Source: Fibrobacter succinogenes (GTDB lineage: Bacteria > Fibrobacterota > Fibrobacteria > Fibrobacterales > Fibrobacteraceae). From it: DNA of 49,817 nucleotides. Below the pieces are notes generated by a model, which saw only the letters and a program-made list of their open reading frames with translations, had not been told where the DNA came from and did not search any database. The stretch lies in contig CACWJY010000014.1 of the NCBI GenBank assembly GCA_902761355.1, positions 1 through 49,817 on the forward strand, in the 5' to 3' direction. Positions 35,193-42,359 of this stretch are shown piece after piece (position 1 is the first letter of the stretch; the number at the start of each line of letters is the position of its first letter). Both the position numbers and the translations under genes were made by a program.

Positions 35193-35198
35193 AATATA
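35193..35198 (-). promoter_or_regulatory. TATATT -10-like element of the envelope operon
   Basis: On the minus strand TATATT ends 6 nt before the GTG start of the AlgX-like gene. If this is the -10, transcription would start almost at the start codon, giving a leaderless or near-leaderless mRNA. No clear -35 is seen. Confidence 0.3.
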
Positions 35199-35252
35199 AA
35201 AAACTACACCCTGCAATTTGCTAAATTTGGGTCGATTAACCAAGGAATTTCT

Positions 35253-35444
35253 ATGCCCACAAAAGGTGAACACAACAAATGGATTGCTCTTGCCCTTTGT
35301 ATCCTACTTGGATACCTGGGAATACATCGTTTTTACGAAGGTAAAATCTGGACAGGAATCCTGTGGCTCTGTACCGGCGGACTCTGCGGCATCGGAATCA
35401 TTGTCGACGCCATCCTTATCGTCATGAAACCGGAACACTATTAA
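35253..35444 (+). CDS. Small TM2-domain membrane protein
   Basis: 63 residues. The TM2 pattern is complete: a first membrane helix with ILLGYLGIHRFYEGKIWTG, a turn, then TGGLCGIGIIVDAILI. TM2 proteins are widespread small bitopic membrane proteins of unclear role. ATG at 35253 follows AAGGAA. The gene is divergent from the AlgX-like gene (66 bp between starts) and co-directional with rdgB (27 bp). Confidence 0.85.
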   Translation: MPTKGEHNKWIALALCILLGYLGIHRFYEGKIWTGILWLCTGGLCGIGIIVDAILIVMKPEHY

Positions 35445-35471
35445 TTCGGATTTCAGAATTAGGAATAAAAC

Positions 35472-36095
35472 ATGAAGCATTTATTTGTAGTAGCAACAGG
35501 TAATCCCGGGAAAATCAAAGATTTTGCGCATATTCTTGGAACAGAAAACAAAGAATTCAAGACTCTTAAGGACATCGGCTTCACAGACGACATCATCGAA
35601 GACGGCAATTCGTTCGAAGAAAACGCCATTATCAAGTCGAACACCGTAGCCCAGTGGCTCTGCAAAAAAGGAATCGAAGCTACCGTTCTCGCCGACGATT
35701 CTGGGCTAGAAGTCTTTGCCCTGAATGGAGAGCCGGGAATCTATAGCGCCCGTTACTGCGGCTACCACGGCAACGACCAGGCCAACAACGACAAGCTGAT
35801 GCAGAAACTCGAAAACGTAACAGACCGATCTGCCCGCTACTTTTGCGCCCTTTCGTACCAAACGGTAACGCAGGATGCCAATGGCAACTTTACCGTAAGC
35901 AAGCCCAAGATTTACGAGGGCGAATGTCGCGGACAAATCAATCACGCTCCTGTTGGAGACATGGGATTTGGTTACGACCCACTTTTTGTACCCGACGGAT
36001 TCGACCGCACCTTTGCGCAAATGGAACTTTCAGAGAAGAAAGGCATCAGTCACAGAGGCAACGCCATTCGAGCCATGAAAAAAGACCTACTTTAG
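35472..36095 (+). CDS. rdgB: Non-canonical purine NTP pyrophosphatase (RdgB/HAM1)
   Basis: Hydrolyses dITP, XTP and similar damaged purine nucleotides to monophosphates, keeping them out of DNA. 207 residues. Motifs: VVATGNPGKIKDF at the N-terminus (triphosphate loop), NSFEENAIIKS with the metal-binding acidic residues, VLADDSGLEV, GEPGIYSARY, GDMGFGYDPLFVP and ISHRGNAIRAM. Length and order are normal for the family. Probably co-transcribed with the TM2 gene. Confidence 0.95.
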   Translation: MKHLFVVATGNPGKIKDFAHILGTENKEFKTLKDIGFTDDIIEDGNSFEENAIIKSNTVAQWLCKKGIEATVLADDSGLEVFALNGEPGIYSARYCGYHGNDQANNDKLMQKLENVTDRSARYFCALSYQTVTQDANGNFTVSKPKIYEGECRGQINHAPVGDMGFGYDPLFVPDGFDRTFAQMELSEKKGISHRGNAIRAMKKDLL

Positions 36096-36137
36096 GCAAA
36101 ACACCTGCACATCAGTACACTTTCTACATTTTTTTAC

Positions 36138-36143
36138 TATATT
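36138..36143 (+). promoter_or_regulatory. TATATT -10-like element upstream of parE
   Basis: TTTACTATATTGTG contains the same TATATT element seen before rel and the FecR gene. It lies 88 nt upstream of the parE ATG. A second candidate core, TATCTTTG at 36187-36194, matches the Bacteroidetes TAnnTTTG -7 consensus and is closer to the gene. Confidence 0.4.
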
Positions 36144-36156
36144 GTGTCTGAAGCGA

Positions 36157-36178
36157 TTTTGACACTCAGCTGTCAAAA
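36157..36178. promoter_or_regulatory. Inverted repeat TTTTGACA/TGTCAAAA upstream of parE
   Basis: Two perfect 8-bp arms (36157-36164 and 36171-36178) flank CTCAGC. The repeat lies between two candidate -10 elements of parE, 53 nt before its ATG, and 62 nt after rdgB. It could be an operator or a weak terminator for rdgB; there is no U-run in the plus direction. Confidence 0.4.
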
Positions 36179-36230
36179 AAAATGTTTATCTTTGTACCGA
36201 CTAAAATTTTAACGAGAGTTTCTAATTACT

Positions 36231-38075
36231 ATGGCAGCAGCAAAGTATACCGAAGACAGCATTAGAACACTGGAATGGAACGAACATATCCGCGAACGTC
36301 CGGGTATGTACATCGGCAAGCTCGGCGACGGCAACAGCCCCGACGACGGCATTTACGTGCTGGTCAAGGAAATTATCGACAATTCCATCGACGAATTCGT
36401 GATGGGAGCCGGCAAGCAGATTATTATTGACATCGAAGACCATAGCGCCCGCGTGCGCGACTTTGGCCGCGGCATTCCGCTCGGCAAGGTCATCGACTGC
36501 GTATCGAAGATTAACACCGGTGGTAAGTACGACTCCGAAGCCTTCCAGAAGTCGGTTGGCTTAAACGGTGTGGGAACCAAGGCGGTGAACGCCCTTTCGA
36601 CCAAGTTTATCGTGAAGAGTTTCCGTGACGGCCGCGTCAAAGAAGCCGAATTCAGCAAGGGCAAGCTTGTCCGCGAAGAACGCGAAAAGAATACGACCGA
36701 AAAGAACGGTACCGAAATCTACTTTGAACCGGATGCCAGCATTTTCAAGAATTTCCGATTCTTGCCGGGCTACATGGAAGAAAAGGTCTGGAACTACGCC
36801 TACCTGAACAACGGCCTTTCGCTGGTGATGAACGGCAAGACCTACAACAGCCCGAACGGCCTTCTGGACCTGCTGCAGAACCACGTGGACGATTCTATCC
36901 GCTACCCGGTGGCCCACTTTAAGGCAAACGATATCGAAGTTGCCTTTACGCACGGCAACCAGTACGGCGAACACTACTACAGCTTTGTGAACGGTCAGCA
37001 CACCACGCAGGGTGGTACGCACCAGCAGGCCTTCCGCGAAGGTATTGTGAAGGGTGCCCGCGACCACTTCAAGAAGGACTTGGATCCGGCCGACGTACGT
37101 AACTGCATTATCGGTGCCATTTCCGTGCGCATCCAGGAACCTGTTTTCGAATCGCAGACCAAGACCAAGCTCGGCTCAACGACGGTCGCTCCGGGTGGCG
37201 CCCAACTGCGTACCTGGATTGTAGATTACGTCGCCTCGCAGCTCGACAACTACCTGCACAAGAATCCAGAAACCGAAAAGGCCCTTTTAAACCGCATTAC
37301 GCAAAACGAGCGCGAACGCAAGGAAATCGCGGGCATCAAGAAGCTTGCGAATGATCGCGCGAAAAAGGCGAACCTGCACAACCGCAAACTCCGCGACTGC
37401 AAGATTCACCTGACCGACGCGAAGAACGCGCTCAACCGTGAAACCATGATCTTCATTACCGAAGGTGACTCTGCTTCGGGTTCCATTACCAAGGCCCGTA
37501 ACGTGCAGACGCAGGCCGTGTTCAGCTTGCGCGGTAAGCCGCTCAACAGCTTCGGCATGACCAAAAAGGTCGTGTACGAAAACGAGGAATTCAACCTGTT
37601 GCAGCACGCTCTCGATATCGAAAACGGTCTCGAGAACCTCCGCTACGACAAGGTGATTATCGCGACCGATGCCGATGTGGACGGTATGCACATTCGTCTT
37701 TTGCTGATGACCTTCTTCTTGCAGTTCTTCCCCGAACTCGTGGAACAGAAGCACCTGTTCATTCTGCAGACACCGCTTTTCCGCGTGCGCAACAAGCAGG
37801 TGACCAAGTACTGCTACGACGAAGTGGAACGCGACAAGGCTGCCAAGGAAATCGGCAAGACCGGTCTCGAGATTACTCGATTCAAAGGTCTCGGCGAAAT
37901 TTCCCCGGAAGAATTCGGACAGTTCATCGGCGAAGACATGCGCCTTGAAACGGTGGTGCTTCCGCCCGATGCCTCGTTCGGCAAGATGCTCGCCTACTAC
38001 ATGGGCAACAACACGCCGCAGCGTCAGGACCACATCGTGCAGAACCTCCGCGCCGAAGCCGTGGAAGAACTGTAA
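36231..38075 (+). CDS. parE: DNA topoisomerase IV subunit B (ParE), ATPase
   Basis: 614 residues. GHKL ATPase domain ([42 protein letters not shown]), transducer, then TOPRIM ([30 protein letters not shown]) and the C-terminal [13 protein letters not shown] block. EGDSASGS, where GyrB has EGDSAGGS, together with [16 protein letters not shown], is what I associate with Bacteroidetes-type ParE, so ParE is preferred over GyrB. ParE is usually followed by parC; here a terminator follows directly and no parC is in the window. Its role is ATP-driven decatenation of daughter chromosomes together with ParC. Confidence 0.88.
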   Translation: MAAAKYTEDSIRTLEWNEHIRERPGMYIGKLGDGNSPDDGIYVLVKEIIDNSIDEFVMGAGKQIIIDIEDHSARVRDFGRGIPLGKVIDCVSKINTGGKYDSEAFQKSVGLNGVGTKAVNALSTKFIVKSFRDGRVKEAEFSKGKLVREEREKNTTEKNGTEIYFEPDASIFKNFRFLPGYMEEKVWNYAYLNNGLSLVMNGKTYNSPNGLLDLLQNHVDDSIRYPVAHFKANDIEVAFTHGNQYGEHYYSFVNGQHTTQGGTHQQAFREGIVKGARDHFKKDLDPADVRNCIIGAISVRIQEPVFESQTKTKLGSTTVAPGGAQLRTWIVDYVASQLDNYLHKNPETEKALLNRITQNERERKEIAGIKKLANDRAKKANLHNRKLRDCKIHLTDAKNALNRETMIFITEGDSASGSITKARNVQTQAVFSLRGKPLNSFGMTKKVVYENEEFNLLQHALDIENGLENLRYDKVIIATDADVDGMHIRLLLMTFFLQFFPELVEQKHLFILQTPLFRVRNKQVTKYCYDEVERDKAAKEIGKTGLEITRFKGLGEISPEEFGQFIGEDMRLETVVLPPDASFGKMLAYYMGNNTPQRQDHIVQNLRAEAVEEL

Positions 38076-38120
38076 CGCAGCCTTCCCCGCTAGTGGGACA
38101 ACCAGTGTAACAACAAGAAT

Positions 38121-38146
38121 GGCGGACCTTTACAGGTTCGCCTTTT
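38121..38146 (+). terminator. Terminator of parE
   Basis: GGCGGACC (38121-38128), a 6-nt loop and GGTTCGCC (38135-38142) form an 8-bp stem with one G-U pair, followed by TTTT. It lies 45 nt after the parE stop. Confidence 0.75.
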
Positions 38147-38157
38147 GGCTATAAAAA

Positions 38158-38178
38158 ATGCCGGATCAAGTCCGGCAT
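38158..38178. repeat. REP-like palindrome ATGCCGGA/TCCGGCAT
   Basis: Perfect 8-bp arms around TCAAG, lying in the convergent gap between parE and the CBS-protein gene. Palindromes of this GCCGGA-TCAAG-TCCGGC type are dispersed intergenic repeats in several bacterial genomes. It could also serve as terminator for the minus-strand gene ending at 38190, but it lacks a U-run there. Confidence 0.55.
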
Positions 38179-38189
38179 GACAAAATGGG

Positions 38190-39539
38190 TTACACAACTT
38201 TAAAAGCCTGTGTGCGAGGCACGGCCTTGACGTTCTTGGTCTTGCCCTTGCCGGGCTGGATCATGAGCACCTTTTCCATGCGGGTGCCGTCCATCTTAAG
38301 CACGCGGAAAGTGTACCCCTTGATGGTGACTTCGGCGCCGGGAGACGGAATAATACCGAGCGTTGCCTGAATCAGGCCCGAAAGCGTTTCCACATGGGAA
38401 TTTTCGGGAGCTTCAAGTTCCACGCCGAGCTTGTATTCCAAATCAGAAAGCGTCATAATCGGGTCGAGAATGAAGCGGCCATCCTTAAGGCGCTGCACGT
38501 CTTCATCTTCGTCCACGTCGTCTTCGTCCTTGATTTCGCCCACGATTTCTTCGAGAATGTCTTCGAGCGTGACAAGGCCTGCAGTTCCGCCATATTCATC
38601 AACCACGATGGCGAGCTGGTTACCTGTCTTGCGCAGTTCAGTGAGCATGTCGTCAATCTTCTTGTGATACGGCACAAATACCGGCGGCATCACGAGTTTC
38701 ATGATATCAAACGGTTCGTCGCGATGTTCGGTATACCATTCCAAAAAGTCGCGGTTCGAAAGAATACCCACGATGTTATCGACGGTTTCCTTATACACCG
38801 GCAAGCGGGAATGGCGTTCCGTATTCAGCACCTTCACCAATTCTTCAAGCGGGGTGCCGATTTCGACGGCACACATGTCCACGCGGGGCGTCATAATTTC
38901 GCGCACCGGAGTTTCCACAAAGTCGAAGATGTTCAGAATCATCTGGCGTTCTTCCGGTTCCAGACCTTCGGCATCGGGATCGGCTTCGTCGCTCAAGTCC
39001 GCCTGAGCCTGCACCGCATCACGACGTTCCTCGGGCAAAAAGCTCAGTTTGGAATCGTAGCCCAAGCCCTTCAGGATCTTGACAAACAGGAGATGGCAAA
39101 TCTTAGCCGGCAGTGCAAACGGGAGACGGATAAGCTTGAACAGCGGAATCAGCACGACGGCAAAGGTGTCCGGTTTCAAGTTTCCAAGCAGGTTTGCCAA
39201 AAACACCGTAATGGTGTAAATGCCGATGCATGCGACCACCAAGTAAGCCGCAAAGGCCAAGAACCAGTAATCTTGCACCCAGTTCCAAGGAATCATCTGG
39301 AACAGGTAAAATCCCAGAACGCCCGCACCCACGTTACAGAAGATGCGGCCAATCGAAATCGTTTCATTAAAGCCTGGCAGTTCCACCAGAGAGGCGACCA
39401 CCTCTTCGCGGCCTTCACGGTCACGGGCGTCGCGCTTGGCATAAATACCGCTAAAGGCGGCCTTTATCAGCGAAAACGAGAACGAGACAAATACAAATAC
39501 AACAAGGAACGCAATGGCCCAACTTTCGGGATTTTCCAT
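38190..39539 (-). CDS. CorC/HlyC-type membrane protein with CBS pair
   Basis: 449 residues. N-terminal DUF21/CNNM-like membrane domain with about three to four helices (residues 1-150). Next come two CBS domains (about 205-330) with IMTPRVDMCAVE, HSRLPVYKETVDNIVGIL and QLAIVVDEYGGTAGLVTLEDILEEIVGEI. The C-terminal CorC/HlyC domain (about 350-440) includes DPIMTLSDLEYKLG and ETLSGLIQ. The family is linked to magnesium or cobalt efflux and ion homeostasis; the name hemolysin is historical. Adjacency to ybeY is a common bacterial arrangement. The start shares a base with the ybeY stop (TAATG). Confidence 0.92.
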   Translation of the reverse strand: MENPESWAIAFLVVFVFVSFSFSLIKAAFSGIYAKRDARDREGREEVVASLVELPGFNETISIGRIFCNVGAGVLGFYLFQMIPWNWVQDYWFLAFAAYLVVACIGIYTITVFLANLLGNLKPDTFAVVLIPLFKLIRLPFALPAKICHLLFVKILKGLGYDSKLSFLPEERRDAVQAQADLSDEADPDAEGLEPEERQMILNIFDFVETPVREIMTPRVDMCAVEIGTPLEELVKVLNTERHSRLPVYKETVDNIVGILSNRDFLEWYTEHRDEPFDIMKLVMPPVFVPYHKKIDDMLTELRKTGNQLAIVVDEYGGTAGLVTLEDILEEIVGEIKDEDDVDEDEDVQRLKDGRFILDPIMTLSDLEYKLGVELEAPENSHVETLSGLIQATLGIIPSPGAEVTIKGYTFRVLKMDGTRMEKVLMIQPGKGKTKNVKAVPRTQAFKVV

Positions 39540-40021
39540 TAGACACCTTCCTTGTACGGGTCAAGTCCCAAGAATTCACATTCGCGCTTACGCATCACCT
39601 TGCGGTCGGCAGCCTTGATGTGATCATAGCCTGACAGGTGCAAAAGCCCGTGTACAATCACGCGCTTCATTTCGGCGTAGAACGTATTGCCGTATTCGGG
39701 AGCCTGGCGGCGCACCTGTTCACGGGCAATGTAGATTTCGCCGAGCATAGCCTCGTCTTCAGGAATTTCGACACCAAGTTCGTTTTTCCATTCGAACGAA
39801 AGAACATCGGTCACCTTGTCGAGCCCGCGGTAGTCACGGTTCATGGTGCGCACGAACTCGTCGGTGCAGAGCACGATGTTCACGTCTTTTTCCTTGCCTT
39901 CTTCAGCAAGGAGCTTGCGAGCCATCTTTTCGAACTTGTCCTTATACGGAAAAGCCTCGATGTCCCCCTCGCAAAGGAACTCGATATTATATTTTTTCTT
40001 TCTACAAGCAGGGTCTGGCAT
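39539..40021 (-). CDS. ybeY: Endoribonuclease YbeY
   Basis: Single-strand-specific zinc endoribonuclease acting in rRNA maturation and ribosome quality control. 160 residues. The zinc motif is complete: His124, His128 and His134 in VIVHGLLHLSGYDH. TDVLSFEW and LGEIYIARE are also typical. Both ends overlap neighbours by one base (TAATG), so translation of the three genes is probably coupled. Confidence 0.95.
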   Translation of the reverse strand: MPDPACRKKKYNIEFLCEGDIEAFPYKDKFEKMARKLLAEEGKEKDVNIVLCTDEFVRTMNRDYRGLDKVTDVLSFEWKNELGVEIPEDEAMLGEIYIAREQVRRQAPEYGNTFYAEMKRVIVHGLLHLSGYDHIKAADRKVMRKRECEFLGLDPYKEGV

Positions 40022-40305
40022 TAAATATTATACCACTTCTTAAGGACTTCTATGATAGCTTCGGCCTGAGCCTTACCGGTAATCTTGAACTTGCCCTGAG
40101 GCTTGAAATTACCCGCCATTTTACGGTAGCGGCGCAGAGACACCTTGGGTTCGGTAAATTCACCGGACTTAGGGTCCCGTTCCTGGTAAAAGAACATCAC
40201 TGTCGGCCATGCGCCCTTCGAGAGGACTTCCTTACCGATTTCCTTGATGACTTCTTCGCCGGTATCTTCGTCGCTGTAGGCAACGGTCAGTTCTTCAACT
40301 TCCAT
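40021..40305 (-). CDS. Small conserved-looking protein of unknown function
   Basis: 94 residues from ATG 40305, which has AGGA seven bases upstream; the frame is open to 40353, but that extension is not convincing. No signal peptide or membrane helix. The sequence suggests a small alpha/beta protein: WPTVMFFYQERDPKSGEF, PKVSLRRYRKMAGNFKPQGKF, then a helical AQAEAIIEVLKKW end. I do not recognise a named family. It is first in the operon with ybeY and the CBS protein, which hints at an RNA- or ribosome-linked role, but that is inference only. Confidence 0.7.
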   Translation of the reverse strand: MEVEELTVAYSDEDTGEEVIKEIGKEVLSKGAWPTVMFFYQERDPKSGEFTEPKVSLRRYRKMAGNFKPQGKFKITGKAQAEAIIEVLKKWYNI

Positions 40306-40379
40306 ATGCAGTCCTATATAATAGTTATTTATACACACAAAACCTTCTTTCAAAATTCTTTGAAAAAAGTCTTTGTTTT

Positions 40380-40415
40380 GTTACCTAAAACATACATTGC
40401 TGTTTTAAGGTAAAC
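40380..40415. promoter_or_regulatory. Operator-like palindrome before the FecR gene
   Basis: TAAAACA (40386-40392) and TGTTTTA (40401-40407) are perfect complements 8 nt apart. The repeat extends imperfectly outwards (GTTACC on the left, AGGTAAAC on the right). It lies in the -35 region of the TATATT at 40426-40431 and between divergent genes, so a dimeric regulator site is plausible. Confidence 0.45.
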
Positions 40416-40425
40416 AAAAAATAGA

Positions 40426-40431
40426 TATATT
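40426..40431 (+). promoter_or_regulatory. -10 element of the FecR/barrel operon
   Basis: TATATT, 32 nt before the ATG of the FecR-domain gene and directly downstream of the palindrome. The leader contains AAAGCGAGG shortly before the start codon as a possible Shine-Dalgarno sequence. Confidence 0.45.
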
Positions 40432-40463
40432 TAGAAGCGAATGTAACTAGAAAGCGAGGCTTT

Positions 40464-42359
40464 ATGTCCTTTTCAAGGCTTTTCGGCATCCTATTTTTAG
40501 CAACAGCCTTTTTAACAGGCACTTCTTTTGCAGCAAAGAACAATTCAGGAAAAGTTCGTTATACCGTAGGGGATGCTTCACTCCAAAAAAAAGGGAAGGG
40601 AGACTGGGCTCCCGTACGCATGGGTAACAAAGTCGCGCAAAACGACAATATCCGCACCCTTCTCGAAGCCCAAGTCATCATATCACTCCCCGACGGAAGT
40701 TCACTCACCATCAACGAAAATACGTTCGTCGCCATGTCCGAACTCATGAGCGAAGATGGAATCAACCGCACCACAGTCGACATTAAAAACGGAAAAGTCA
40801 ACTTTGACGTACAAAAACAAGCCAATAAGGACAGTCAATTCAAGTTCAAAACAGGAACCGCAACGGCAGCCATTAGAGGGACCGAAGGTGTTGTAGGAAC
40901 AACCTCCAACGGTAAATTTGTGGCAGCCCTTAGCCAAGGAAGACTAGAAGTCGAAACTGTTTCTGGGCAAAAAGTCAGCATTGACGGTGGTCAGGCCATC
41001 ATTCCCGTCAAAGGAGACAGCCTGATCGTGTTGAACCTAAATTCGGCAGCCTCGCCTAATTTTTTCAACAAAATTGACTCACTCCTCACCGACACAAACA
41101 CAATTAATATAGACACTCTCATTAACAAGATTCATCAAATTGACAGCCTCATTTACCAACGTTCCTTGACCCTCAAGGATTCATTAAATTGCACTTTCAC
41201 CCAACTGCCCGATACAACCACCAGTGCGAAACATGAAGTCAAGGTCAAATGCCCCGAAGGCGTCTCCATAGAATTAAATGGGGACCGTAAAGTTTCAAAC
41301 GGCCAGGAAGTCACGCTAGAGCCACAATGGGCAGCGAGCCTACCCGGCGAAAAGAAATTCACCATTGACTGCTATTATCAAGAAACGTTTTTCTATTGTG
41401 GAGATCTTTTTACATACTATAAGTTGCCCGAAGCTAAGCTAGATTCTGTACCTAGCGCAGATTCTACAAAATCCCCCCTAACCATCACTACTAGTTCTCC
41501 TATTCAAGTTTGCCACCCCGCATCGGCCACCATCGAAGGAACCTTCGACACAACCGACTCCAAAGCAACCCTTTTTGTGACTTTGGGCAACTACACCTCG
41601 GGAAACCTGGTTCAAAATAGTGCAAACGGTCATTTTTCGCACACGATTAACATCAGTGACAAAATCGGGAACTGGAATGAAAGCAGGGCTACAGTCATTT
41701 TCAATTCAAATTCAAAAACGTATGCAGAAGAGGTACAAATCAACGTTGACAAGACTTGCCGGGATGTAAACCTTAAGTCTCCTATAGTCACCATAGAAAA
41801 CTACTCAGATTCTACAAGTTGTAGACTAGATGTCAATGTCACCAACCTAAGCGGAGACAGGGCGATTTACGTAACCTCTATTGATGGAATAGACCGCAAG
41901 AACATTCTGCTTGAAGACGATGCCCATTTTAACATAAGGCTTCAAAAAGGACGCCATCAATACAAATTTACCGCAACCGATCAAGCCAACCATACCACGG
42001 TTGTCAATAAGCTATTAGGATGCTACCCTACACAAAGAGCTTTCATCAAAGTCAAGGGAGAACCAAAAGAAACCTTACGAGTACCCCCTCCTCCAGGAAA
42101 TATTAAGAAGTCGCTCTATAGGAATCTTCACTTTACAGTAAAGGGCCTTCCTTCTAACGACTTTGTCTTCATCAAAGAAATAACCATAACTCAATCTAAC
42201 AAGTCCGGAAAAACCACTTATCATGAATCGGACCTTCAATCCACTAGTATTGACCAGTCCATTGAAGTTTTTTACGGAACAACAACGACCGTATACATAA
42301 CCGTCACCTTGAAAGACGGCCAGGTTCTTAAAGCGAAAAAGATTTACGAGGTGCGCTAA
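40464..42359 (+). CDS. Secreted FecR-domain protein with Ig-like C-terminal region
   Basis: 631 residues. A signal peptide (cleavage near TSFA/AK, residue 23) is followed by a FecR domain at about 60-185 (NDNIRTLLEAQVIISLPDGSSLTI, TTVDIKNGKVNFDV, FKFKTGTATAAIRGTEGVV, ALSQGRLEVE). The rest is beta-rich with paired cysteines (CTF, KCPEG, CYYQETFFYCG, CHPAS, CRDV, SCRL) and looks like two or three Ig/PKD-like modules; I cannot name them. Unlike classical FecR it has a cleavable signal peptide and no N-terminal cytoplasmic part, so it is not an anti-sigma factor of the usual type. Its stop codon overlaps the barrel gene start (TAATG). Confidence 0.82.
   Translation: MSFSRLFGILFLATAFLTGTSFAAKNNSGKVRYTVGDASLQKKGKGDWAPVRMGNKVAQNDNIRTLLEAQVIISLPDGSSLTINENTFVAMSELMSEDGINRTTVDIKNGKVNFDVQKQANKDSQFKFKTGTATAAIRGTEGVVGTTSNGKFVAALSQGRLEVETVSGQKVSIDGGQAIIPVKGDSLIVLNLNSAASPNFFNKIDSLLTDTNTINIDTLINKIHQIDSLIYQRSLTLKDSLNCTFTQLPDTTTSAKHEVKVKCPEGVSIELNGDRKVSNGQEVTLEPQWAASLPGEKKFTIDCYYQETFFYCGDLFTYYKLPEAKLDSVPSADSTKSPLTITTSSPIQVCHPASATIEGTFDTTDSKATLFVTLGNYTSGNLVQNSANGHFSHTINISDKIGNWNESRATVIFNSNSKTYAEEVQINVDKTCRDVNLKSPIVTIENYSDSTSCRLDVNVTNLSGDRAIYVTSIDGIDRKNILLEDDAHFNIRLQKGRHQYKFTATDQANHTTVVNKLLGCYPTQRAFIKVKGEPKETLRVPPPPGNIKKSLYRNLHFTVKGLPSNDFVFIKEITITQSNKSGKTTYHESDLQSTSIDQSIEVFYGTTTTVYITVTLKDGQVLKAKKIYEVR

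Noticed and set aside
36231..38075. Calling this gene gyrB
   Set aside because: Length (614) and the EGDSASGS and [16 protein letters not shown] blocks favour ParE; I keep some uncertainty because no tree could be made.
38394..39542. 382-residue plus-strand frame opposite the CBS-domain gene
   Set aside because: A His/Phe-rich shadow of the well-supported CorC/HlyC-type gene.
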